Of a DNA stretch of 35,736 nt, positions 10,076 to 19,777 are shown piece after piece (the first letter of the stretch is position 1; the number at the start of each line of letters is the position of its first letter). The translations under genes were made by a program, and so were the position numbers. The stretch is from Gonapodya prolifera JEL478 (lineage: Eukaryota; Monoblepharomycota; Monoblepharidomycetes; Monoblepharidales; Gonapodyaceae), in contig KQ965751.1 of assembly GCA_001574975.1 (NCBI GenBank), forward strand, positions 428,697-464,432, in the 5' to 3' direction. The notes below the pieces were generated by a model. The model was not told where the DNA came from and did not search any database. It worked only from the letters and a program-made list of their open reading frames with translations.

Positions 10076-10928
10076 GACGGATGGGTCGTCTGGAAGGATG
10101 AAGAGAGGCGGTGGATGCGCAATTTTGGGACGCTGTGGGCGATGTGGCTGAGCGACGTTGGGGGGGGGGGGAAGGGGGCTTGGATTCGTTGGACGGGTTG
10201 CGTGACTTTGTGGTTCAGTGCACGGTGCGACGTTAGGCTTTTGAACTTTGGGCACAATCTGCATTTGCATACGAGAGACCGGGTTAGCTCCGGGGACGAG
10301 GGGACTTTGAAGGTGGTTGCATCGAGGGGAAGTGTTGGGACTTTTTTGAACAGACGACCGTCAGGCAGTCAAAATATTCTGGTCATTCGCTTACATTAGT
10401 AGTCAAAGCAGTGAGGAAAATAAATTATCCGTGTTGCTGCTTTTGTGACTTCTCAAATGTCGGACCCCAAGCCTTGCTTTGAAAGCCCAAACCTTGGAAC
10501 GGAGTCGCTCTCGCCGAACGAGCAATAGTCATGGCAGGTCGTGGAGAGATGTACTACCCGCCAACCCTTTTTTTTTTTTTTTTTTTTTGACTGTTGCCCT
10601 AGTATTAACGAGCTACTTGGCGCCACTCTGAATGACGTGCCGTCATAAATGTTCCCTGAGATCCTACTTGCGCTTACACGGGTTCATCTGATTTGTACAA
10701 GGTTCAACGCAATCACGGGTAGCGCAATTTTTATCGACATACAATACTTGGGAGTGGGTAATTGCATTGCGATGATAACCATGTGTAAGTAACGTATATT
10801 CCCTTCCCATCTTTTGTCACTGCGAAAACACATTTACTTCAAATGTGGTGGCGTATCTCTAACACAAAATCACGCTTATCTAAAGACGGCTTACTACACT
10901 ACCGTTACATTGCAGATACTCTTGTCGA
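10076..10928. other. Intergenic region between convergent genes
   Basis: 853 bases between the stop of the + strand gene and the stop of the - strand permease, so mainly 3' UTRs and terminators. It holds a run of 12 G at 10160-10171 and a run of 21 T at 10568-10588. No gene is visible. Confidence 0.6.
10568..10588 (+). repeat. T21 homopolymer
   Basis: Twenty-one T in a row in the convergent intergenic region. It could be a poly(A) scar of a retroposed RNA on the minus strand or simple slippage. No target-site duplication or RNA-like body was found next to it. Confidence 0.6.
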
Positions 10929-13295
10929 TTACTGCTTTTCATCGGCATCGGTCAAAGTCTCCGTATCATCGTCAGGAAGTCCCAACTTGGACACATCAAA
11001 TCCTTGTTGTTGCGCATACTCGCGGAACAGAGCGTCCTCGCGGGTCATCCACTTAAGTATGAGTCGTATTAGGACAATGCGGTGAAGAGGGACGAATTCG
11101 GGGGGGAAATAGTGCGTGATTGACATTGAGCTCATGGCGAAAACGTGTTCACTCGCACTTACGTCTGCATTGATGTTGGGGATCAAGAAAAATGTGATCA
11201 ATGCTCCCAAAATAGACAGCGAGCTCCCGATGTAAACTGGTACAGTTTCGCCAGCAACAGTGTCAGAACCACCGACGTCGTTTTGAATGGGGGTGAAAAC
11301 ACTATTCGAGAAAAGTTGCTCGCGTGATCAATAAAACCTCTTGACATCACGTCGAACGAAATACTCACTAGGTCGCGACAAAAGCTCCGATCTTGCCCAC
11401 AATCGCAGCAGTAGAGTAGAAGATACCGCGACATACGGTAGGGCCAGTCGCTTTCGTGGCTATAAAACGAGTCGTCAGCTAAACAAAGAAATCGAAAAGA
11501 TCTGGAGTCAATCCACCGTACGTACCCATCACACCGATACAGTTCCCGGGACCAAGCTCCCCAAAACTCAAGTAAATGCCATACAAAATTGCGAACGCCG
11601 CGATATTGTTCTGCAAATTGGTGTACGCAGCGGACATTGCGAACCCGACAATGGCTTGAAGTATGAAGCCAATTATCATCGTATACCTTTGTGACGAAGA
11701 AAGGGTCAGAAAGCAGTTGCGCAAGTCGCCGACACACTAACTTCGGTCCAAGGCGGTCGACAAGAAACAAGCCAGCGAAAGTACCAGGGAGGTAGAAAGC
11801 ATTGATTACGACGTCCCAAGCCAAGTTTGACTTGACGTCGCCATCGCCAATAATAGCGCTCACGATCGTGGAGCTGTAGATACCCGCGGGGTACGCGACC
11901 CAGTCGTAAACAAACCAGCACGCGCAAACTCCGAGAAGTCGAGGCCAATATCGTTTGAAAATGAGGAGCCACGGCAGTTCAGACGTTTTCAAGGCTTTGC
12001 CACTGGACCTCCTGTAGAGCTTCGGCTCGCGCATGGCCATTCGCATGGGAAGAACAATGAGGGGAAGGACAGCACCGAATCCGAGAGTAAGGCTGGGTCA
12101 TGCGAGTTGAAGAATTAGATTACTCAAGAAGTAGTGCCCCTTTAAGCTCGCGGAGCTCACCGCCATGACCAACCGAGTCCTTCGGCGTCAGTTCCAAAGA
12201 TATATACGCAGATCCACGGCTGACACAGATTCTGGTGAGAAGAGATGATCACGTAATTCGACATGGAGAAAGCCAACTCACCACCAAGTATGCTGCGACG
12301 AAACCAAGATCGATTGCACTGTTGGTGGCAAGCACAAGGAGCTTTTGTTGGTTTCCCTTGTGAATTCCTTCGTCTTCGGTGTTCTCCGAGGCTGCGATTG
12401 AACCTGCAGGGTACTACCACGCGGACAGTCATTAGTCATAATTATTAAATTCCATATCGTAAAGTTCAGTTCGCGGCAGTTCGGTTGCTCACCTCAGCTC
12501 CGATTCCGAATCCCAGCAAGAAACGGTATGCGATAAGGAGTTTCCAGAGGGTGGTAGGGTCCCTTCCCCCATAAGCGATTCCGGATAGGAGGGAGAATAA
12601 GGCAAGCCAGGCAGCAGCGAATATCACTAGCGTTTAAGTGTGATGAGTCCATTTCCTTTGGGATGCGAGATAAAGATTGTTACTTACTTCCAGGTTTCTA
12701 TGTTTGTCGAGAGATTGGATAGTCAGAAAACGAAATCTGATCGTCAATTGGACACAAACCCGCCCAACTCGATCCGACAGGTACCCGAACGTCGCCTGCC
12801 CTATGATGATGCCGACAAAACCAAGCGAAGCTGAATGTTTGGAACGTCGAAGACGATCAGAGATGCGTCGTCATCACTCGTTGCGGAGGTGCAAACGCGC
12901 TAAAAAGTGCCCTTACAGAAAAGAGTTCCGTAGTACGGATCATATGAACCGGGATAAACTTGCTGAAGGAGGTAGCGGGCAGCACCTGCAGGATGGTGAT
13001 ATTTGCTTGTGAAACTGGGTTCTTGCAAGAGCAGAACACGGCGAACTAACCGGAGGATGCGTTTGTGTATCCATCGGCGAATAACACTGATGGGAGGAAA
13101 GGTTTCGAAGTTTTCTTGAATTCTTGGGTTCCGAGGATTGACTTCCAAGACAACGGTAGCTCACCAGCCCCACACGCGATCACGTTGCTGTAACAAAAGG
13201 AATAGAGTGGTCGGTCCGGCTGCACGTTTTCGACCAAGAAGCGTTACCCACGCGACTTTACTCCAGGATTGAGCTCTCGGTTCAATCGCTGCCAT
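10929..13295 (-). CDS. GIT1-like major facilitator permease (glycerophosphodiester/phosphate type)
   Basis: Fourteen exons on the minus strand: 13252-13295, 13165-13187, 13051-13086, 12917-12985, 12760-12830, 12688-12697, 12493-12626, 12282-12413, 12161-12219, 11742-12092, 11526-11686, 11369-11459, 11163-11301 and 10929-11051. Together they give 480 residues. It keeps the MFS signature GYLSDRVGRKPG after TM2 (about 71-84), GFGIGAEYPAGSIAASE (about 123-139), WSWRLTLGFGAVLP, and ELGPGNCIGVMATKATGPTV in the C-terminal half. These match the sugar-porter-like phosphate/GIT1 branch, plasma-membrane proton symporters that take up glycerophosphoinositol or phosphate. TM helices cover most of the chain and the C-terminal tail is acidic. 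Exon 6 is only 10 bases long but is needed for the GRKPGM motif. Yeast Git1 is about 518 residues. The exact substrate cannot be read from the sequence. Confidence 0.88.
12688..12697 (-). other. 10-base micro-exon of the permease gene
   Basis: The minus-strand bases AAACCTGGAA are flanked by TAG acceptor and GTAAGT donor signals, with 62- and 61-base introns on either side. They supply K-P-G and the first base of the following Met, completing the family motif GRKxGM. Without it the frame breaks. Confidence 0.8.
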
Positions 13296-13627
13296 TAGCC
13301 GGGAGAGCGAGCGCAGGCGTGCTACAAAGGGGACGATGCGAGGTTAAGACGCGCGACGGAGCGTACTCAGATCCTGTTCTCGTGAGGGCGCTCATTGGTT
13401 TTGAACCGGCGGTGCCTTAACGTCCGAAGCATCCTAAAACGAGACTCTTGGCACCTTGGTACAGTCTTGGTGCCAAGCCCACGTGCGGGGTGGTTCAGTA
13501 ATGAGAACGTCCGTATAATGCACCGATATACAAAAATGTATCCCAAGATACTTGCACGCGAGGCGGAGCGTTACGATAAACCAAAACACAGCATTGCGTA
13601 GTTTATTACAGAGTCAAGTCTATGATA
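13296..13627. promoter_or_regulatory. Permease promoter region with hairpin and E-box
   Basis: 332 bases between the permease start (13295, minus strand) and the 3' end of the HMG gene. CTTGGCACC at 13447-13455 and GGTGCCAAG at 13469-13477 form a perfect 9-bp inverted repeat with a 13-base gap. A CACGTG E-box sits at 13480-13485, about 185 bases upstream of the start codon. In yeast, Pho4 binds CACGTG and GIT1 responds to phosphate limitation; a similar role here is inference. Confidence 0.5.
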
Positions 13628-16341
13628 TTACTACAAGGACAGATCAGAGTTCGTCGTGAAGTACTGCGGGATAACGGATACTTACTTCCTCTTCCCCCGA
13701 GCCTCCAGATGCACCCTCTGCAGTGTTCTCCCCACGCTGCTTCGCCTCCCATGCGAGCTTTTCCTTCTCGTACGCCAACTTCCGCTCCTTATATCGGTCA
13801 ACCCACGGCTGGAACCGGTGCGCAAGTCGAAATAAGTTCTATGGTCAGACGGACGTATCCGGAACTCACTTTCTTCTGTTCGACAGTCATGGCGTTCCAA
13901 GCTTCCATACCCTCCTTCATACCCTTACCATGTGATTTGGCGAAATCCGTTTGCACGGGTACTGGAGGACGTGGTTCTCCTTCCGCCCAAACCTATTTCG
14001 AGATCACTATGATTACTTACGCCGGAGAGCGGTCGCAGGTATGTCATACCTTCTTCGGCTTTGCCGGCTTTTTAGCACTCTCACCCGGTACCTGATTTGC
14101 CGTCTGCGGATCGAAAAGTCGTGCTCTTATAGGAAAGGCGGGGATTTGCCGGGAATAAACTTTCACATACCTTGCGTTCGAATGGTTCTTCACCTGGGTG
14201 CTCGTTCTTCCAAGCCGCCAACTCAGCTTGGTATCGCTTTCGATCCTCTGCGCTTTTTTCTTCATACACCTGAAGAAAGGAAATTCATTCCGGTTCAAGG
14301 GGACAACTCGTCAGGTTCAACTCACAGCTCTTTCTTCCGCGGAGAGGGATTTCCAAGCTTCGCCAGCTTCTTTCACGTCTGTAATGCCGCGTTCCAGCTT
14401 GAAAAGGAGATATGATGTGGTTGGATGCTTCGGCACACCCTAAGAGACGCGAATGAGGGTGTTGGGGATCAATACTTAGTCCGAAGACATTCCATGACGA
14501 ACCTCTTTAGCAACCTTCTTCCGCGAGGTGCCAGCCTCTTTGCGAGCCTTCTTCTCTGGTGGATGCGTCTCTTGCCATTCCCCGACGTTCAGTTTATACT
14601 TATCAAGAGCTTGTTTGTATTCAGCTTCATACTCCTGTTTCCGCGCGTTAGGCAGTGCGAAGTCATTTAGCGATTCACAAGGAAGATGCAAGTCCCTCAA
14701 CATACCTCCTTCTCTTCCTGTGGTAGAGCTTTCCAAAGTTCTGCGGCTTCCTTAGCATCCTTGATACTTTTATCTTTGCGAAACATGAAGAAGGCAGTGG
14801 GTGGGCGTTTTGGTTCCCCTTCCTCGTACACCTTTCCATGGAAGATTCAACTCAAACGTCAAGGTTGGCACAAAGAGACCGAGTGCCCACCTTCCGTTTC
14901 TTCGTATGTTTCTCGGTCGTTCCTCCCGATTCGTGGGTCGACTTCGAGTCCATCAAAAACCAATGAAATTTATCACGAACATTCGTTGCTGAAGTAAGCA
15001 CAATTCCTTAGTCACCTTATCTGCTGATGAAGAGCCATGTTGAGCACCCGACTTTGGATGAGGACATTGAGCGAGCGCTTTCATGGTGGTGGAGTACATC
15101 GACCAACTTACCTTTTGCTTGCCATCGGTAGCGCCTTGACTCGACGAGTCCGTTGCAGTCCCAGATTGCTTAGGAGCTTTGACCGCTCCCTTCAGCACGG
15201 CATCATCAACATCCAATCGTCGCAGAAGTTCTTCAACCCCAAGGTCCACAATCTCATCCGGGATTGGTGAAGGGTTTTGAAAATCATCGTCGTTCTCCGC
15301 AAAAATCTGCTCGATGGACTGTCCAGTGGTTCTGGCAGCGCCAAAAGCATTTGCGAGAGCTGCGGCAGAGTTCGATCCAAGGCGACCAGCGCTATACATA
15401 GCATCGTACTCAGATGTATCCGAATTTGAAAACAGCGTTGGTACCGCTCACCACCCACGAACGACTGTTGCTAAAGTCTTTGCCGAAAGCAACACCGTGA
15501 CGGCCTCGATCTGAGCCCGCTCCTTCGCCTTTTTCTGCTCCACCTTCCGCTTCTCCTCTTCGGCGCGCTTCTTGGCCTCTTCGGCGCGTTTTTTGGACTC
15601 TCGGTCCTCCTCTTGCTTCTTCTTCCGCGCCGCGGCGAGCTTCGCTTCCAACTCCTCGATTTCCTCCGCGACGGAGCTTGGCTCCGGGGCTGGCGGGGGT
15701 ACAGGGTTGGAACCCGAAGCTTTGGCAGGCTTTGCAGTTGGGGCTACCTTTGGGGCTGGTTTGGAAGCCTCCTTCGGTGCTGGCTTTGGCGGGACCTCTG
15801 GTTTCGAAGCCAGCGACGCTGCCGCGGACTTCTTCCCCGATTTCTCGGCTTTGGCATCCGATTTTGCGGCATTGGATTCCTCCACGACAGGCTTTTCCGA
15901 GGCAGCCTTCTCCTTCTCCTTCTTATCCTTGCCCTTCGCCTTCACCGGGGTCGAAGTCGATGGAGGCGGGGCCGCCTTTTTGCCTGGTTTCTGCCCGGCG
16001 CTGCTCGGTTTCTCGGTTTCCAGCTCCTCTTCAGCTACCTCTGGAGTTTCCTTCGGCTCGTCCTTGTCCTTATTCTTCTTCTTCCTCTTCGCCTTGCCTT
16101 CTCCATCACCAGATGAAGGCACCTGCACCTCCTCCGATTCGACTGATTCGGCGGCGGCTGCCTTCCCTTTCGCTTGCTTTTGTTTTTCGACGCGTGGCGC
16201 CTTGGCGGGAGGCGAATCGGTGTCGTCGTCGGCGGCGGGCGCGGCGCGTTTCCCCCTGGTGCGAGCGGGTTTGGACGCGGAGTCCGCGGGCGAGTCGAGT
16301 TTCGCAGCCTTATTCTTGGCGCGCGTGGTGGCGGACGACAT
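13628..16341 (-). CDS. HMG-box protein with Lys/Ala/Glu-rich N-terminal half
   Basis: Minus-strand exons 15452-16341, 15112-15391, 15016-15051, 14891-14941, 14706-14831, 14503-14634, 14326-14439, 14171-14269, 14050-14103, 13870-13992 and 13686-13808, then a TAA at 13628-13630 after a 55-base intron. Total is 676 residues. If that last intron is kept, the protein ends 14 residues later at 13644. Residues 1-220 are disordered and KA/KE/PA-rich with nuclear-localisation-like KRKKKNKDK. Residues about 225-290 form a charged coiled coil. Three HMG-like boxes follow: residues 420-505 (PKRPPTAFFMF), 506-576 (PKHPTTSYLLF) and 595-676 (PRPPVPVQTDF). Each has the Trp of helix II and basic helix III. 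All three lack about 11 residues normally found between helices I and II. Likely a nuclear chromatin or DNA-bending protein. Confidence 0.8.
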
Positions 16342-16581
16342 TGTGTGGGGATTTGAAAGGTCGATGGATTGGGGGTGGGTGGATTCTGGTGCTTCACGGT
16401 CGGGGTTAAGGTGCCAGAGCAGAAAAAGAAAGGGTAACTAAGCCTAGCCCAGGAATGAGTGCAGGCCGGTCTTCAGCTAGTCCCAGCAAGGCTAGTAACT
16501 AAAGCAACTACTCGAACCCATCATAAATTTCCCGAGACTGTGACAATTGTATTAAATGCAAACGCAATACTTCTAACTCAA

Positions 16582-18213
16582 TTACACTCCATCCCCGACT
16601 AATTTCCCAGTCGGTCCCCCATACCGCCGGTACGCCCAAAGTCCCAGCACTGCAAGTCCAACAGCCCCCACCGCAAAGTACATAGTACCACCCCAGCTCG
16701 ACGACGTGTCTCTTCGACGTCTTCGCTTTCGCTTCTCAGGGGAATGTCCGTTTATAGACCGGTCTATGGGCGTGGCAGGTCGCAGCACGCCGGAATCCAC
16801 GTCGGCTTTCACTTGCGCTACCAAGTCCCCGATCGGGGTTTCGGGGTGTTGGCGGTCAAGCTCGACCAGTCGCTCGATTCCCTTGTCGCCGAGTTGGGAC
16901 AGTTCTTCGGGAAGACTCAGTGTATGGTCGAGCATGTTGGCGGCGCGGAAGAGACGGACAGCTTGCTCGACGTTACGCTGTACTCCGGCACCGTTTGCTA
17001 GCAGGCCTGGTCCGTTCAGAAGGAGAACGGCGGTGTTGTAGCAGGATTGAGGGTGTCTACCGTCCGTAAAGCAGGTGTACAGGTTTGTGAACGTCAGAAA
17101 AGGCGACCCCCCCAAAAAGTCGGACGCGAGTCACACACCCTAAAGCCACGGAATGCTTCCAATACTCCATCGCCATCTGCGGATTCCCCTCACCGATCCC
17201 AAATCCGCCCTGCAAACACATCAACCCGGCATTAAAGCACGCGTCCTTGAACAGCTCCGGCCGAGTCTCCCGCAAATCCTCCACGCCAAATACGGCCCTG
17301 TCCATCCACCGCAGCGCCTCTTTGAAGTTGGGCTCCGCCCCTTCGACATCGGGGTTCGATGGGTTCTGGTACGATCCGGCGATGGCGTAACATGCGACGG
17401 CGCTTCCGTCTTCGGCGGCGGAAAGGTAGTAGGAGTGAGAGAGTGCGGGATCGGGTTTGATGGCGTCGCCGGCACCGAGGTGGTACGCCGCGGCGAGACG
17501 GAGTTTTGCGTATGTTGAGCCCCGTTTGGCGGCTTCCTCCAGCATCCTGACAGTGTCCTTCACATCTGCGAGATGGTCCTCCTCGTAGTAGTTCGCAAGG
17601 AGGAACAACGAGTGTGAATCCAGAGTCGGGTCATCCAGGAGCTCATCTGGAGTTGCGACGGGTTGGAGATGTGCCTGAAGACCGGATCGGATCAGGACTG
17701 GCCAGGGGATTTGGTTCGACGGGTGTTTCTCCAAATGGATGGTGACGAGTTTTCGGGGGGAATTTTTGACATTCTCGACTTGCCTTGTTGGAGAGATTCG
17801 AGTGTAAGAGGTTCAACCTGCTCCACCTCGATTACCAATCCCAGACAGTAGACGGCTCACCACAAAGACTCGAACGCATCGGCTTTTCCGAACAATGTGC
17901 CCAAGATCCGGTATGTCTTTTCTCCCTTGAGCTGCACTTCCAGCGTCGTTTCCTTGATCTTCACCGTCAAGTCTTTGGTCTGTCGCAGCCAGTGCAGAGC
18001 CATCAGCGTGGTCACGGAAAGTGACACCGTTATGCCGACCGTGGTTAGATACTCATCGTCAAGCAGAACCCGAACAAGTCGATCACCCACGGAAAACGTC
18101 GAAGGCACCGAAACCGTCACATCCACGTATTTGGCCGACTGAGCAAAGGCGTAAGCCAACGCCGCCTGCGAGGGATCGGAAGCGGGTGGCGGCGGGCCAA
18201 ACGTGGACAGCAT
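16582..18213 (-). CDS. Sel1-repeat membrane protein
   Basis: Minus-strand exons 17861-18213, 17139-17783 and 16582-17056, giving 490 residues. A hydrophobic segment lies at about residues 58-76 (VGITVSLSVTTLMALHWL). Residues about 160-400 contain Sel1/TPR-like helical pairs: AKLRLAAAYHLGAG, AVACYAIAGSYQNPS, ACFNAGLMCLQGGFG, SCYNTAVLLLNGPG and AVRLFRAANM. A basic run (KRKRRRRRD) precedes a C-terminal membrane helix (YFAVGAVGLAVLGLWAY), leaving a short tail. The layout suggests a membrane-anchored adaptor, possibly mitochondrial or ER, with the repeats between the two anchors. Sel1 repeats bind proteins; the partner is unknown. The second exon uses an AAG acceptor, chosen because it is the site that joins both frames without a stop. 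Confidence 0.78.
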
Positions 18214-18583
18214 TGTCTGCAGAAGTAGGTGGGGTGAGGAAAAGAGGAATGGGCGGGTGAATTAAAGGCTGTTGAGCCGGCTTTGGCCGCCACGTTGAAC
18301 CCACCACGTTTAAAACGCAAGTGTGCGTTCTTTCAATCACGAAGCGATCAATTGAGTGATTTTTCTGTACATGTTCTGTGATTCGGGCCGTCTCGGATTT
18401 CATAGGTCACACCGTCAGCACCATTTCGAGCGAAAAGAAAGGAAAACATGTACGTTTATTTACCCCCAAAGAAAGAATGATAGCATTGCATACAGTCGGT
18501 TTGATGTATATCCCCCTTCGTTACTGCTGAGTCTCCAGTCACCCAGACTTGACCGCCCTATGAATCATTTCCGCCTCCTTGCG
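18214..18583. other. Upstream region of the Sel1 gene
   Basis: 370 bases between the Sel1-gene start (18213, minus) and the stop of the next minus-strand gene (18584). It should hold the Sel1-gene promoter and the neighbour's 3' UTR. No gene and no clear motif are visible. Confidence 0.5.
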
Positions 18584-19216
18584 CTAGTGGTCGAGCGACT
18601 GCTTGGCAGACGGGGTTGGCTCGATGGTGGCCTGGACTTCGTCCTGGTTGAGGTGGGTTAGGGAATGGTGGTGATGGGGGTGTTTCGAGTAGCGGAGAAG
18701 CTGTCAGATGACAGGTCCGCCTGGACTTAAGAAGAGACGCAGAAACTCACTTTCAGCCTCTCCTGGCGAGCCTTGCGCTCCAGGTCTTGGATGTCGAGCC
18801 TGCTCTTGTACTGGTGGACGAATCGTGACGTCAGCGTGTGATGGAACGATGTGTGTGATATATTATAAGTATTGTAGTCTATTCTATGGGAACCCTCGAC
18901 TGGGTAGATCCCGACACGAATACACCTGATCCTAACTTTCAACTCATTCCACGTCACGCGTTTCTCTACAAGCGCAAACTCTCTTCTCGGCGAACGGTCG
19001 GTCACAGGCGTCTCCCGAGCATCGATGGGTGAGGTATGCGTCCGGTTCATGTCTCGAGCGCGTCTCGGTTTGCGCGCAGGGCCCGTGTGTTGAGAGAAAA
19101 AGTCATACTCACTCGTGGAGACTCGCCGAGCGTCTCTGCCACTCGTCCTCCTCGATTTGCTTCACTTCGTCTTTTGTGATGTCGTGCTCGACGGTCGGTG
19201 TTGCGGAGGAAGTCAT
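18584..19216 (-). CDS. Small charged helical protein, unknown
   Basis: Proposed minus-strand exons 19113-19216, 18937-18982, 18751-18810 and 18584-18643, giving 89 residues. It starts MTSSATPTVEHDITKDEVKQ and ends SAKQSLDH. The middle (WNELKYKSRLDIQDLERKAR) is strongly helical, with alternating acidic and basic residues and no Cys, signal or membrane segment. Exons 1, 3 and 4 are clear. Exon 2 was placed because splicing exon 1 directly to exon 3 breaks the frame and the gap between them is unusually long (302 bases). It uses an AAG acceptor and a GTTAGG donor; an acceptor three bases upstream would add one Arg. I do not recognise the family. Its start faces the RING-H2 gene at 19778, so the two may share a promoter region. 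Confidence 0.5.
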
Positions 19217-19777
19217 GTTGATCGCTTCTTCTTGCTGTGATTGATTCCGCTGAAAGGTGGATATTTGCCCGACTCAGCACCGACGTCGTTCACATCCTTC
19301 CAAACGAAATTAAATTGGAGATCCAATTGCAATTCGTAATTAATTTTTTCTCTCTGATGAGCAATGATGTTATGGACGGGCACAGTGATGATTCGTTGCG
19401 CCGGGTGGCACAAAATCTCGCGCCTACTTTCTTTTCCTGCACTGGGGGCCGGGGAACGGCATTTCGCCTCTGGGGAAAATAATGATCTATTTTAATTACT
19501 ACTACTTGGGCACATGCCCCCAATTCCCGAATCAGCAGCTTGCTGGAAGGGCGAGTGCACAGTTCGATTGCGAAACTCGGTGGCACAGTTGTGGCGCAGA
19601 GAGGGTGCTCTGGTGGTGGTGGAACTCGCCCTGAAATCACGCGAGGCCTGGTGAGTCCGTCGCAGCAAACTCGCCCCTTTGCACTCGCTAATATTCTCTA
19701 CTCTTTATCCTGCGCTTCCGCCGCCGCCGCTCTCTCGCTGCATCAACGCCTTCGATCTCTCGCAACCTTTGCAAACC
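19217..19777. promoter_or_regulatory. Divergent promoter region
   Basis: 561 bases between two start codons pointing away from each other. The centre is AT-rich (around 19305-19345) and the right side GC-rich. It presumably drives both the small helical protein and the RING-H2 gene. No gene and no specific operator are recognised. Confidence 0.5.

Noticed and set aside
12962-12985. A 23-base intron in the permease gene (GTGCTGCC...TTCAG)
   Set aside because: It would keep the frame but is far shorter than any other intron here. A 65-base intron (12986-13050) with a normal donor and CTGCAG acceptor gives SSGAARYLLQQVYPG, which fits the family better.
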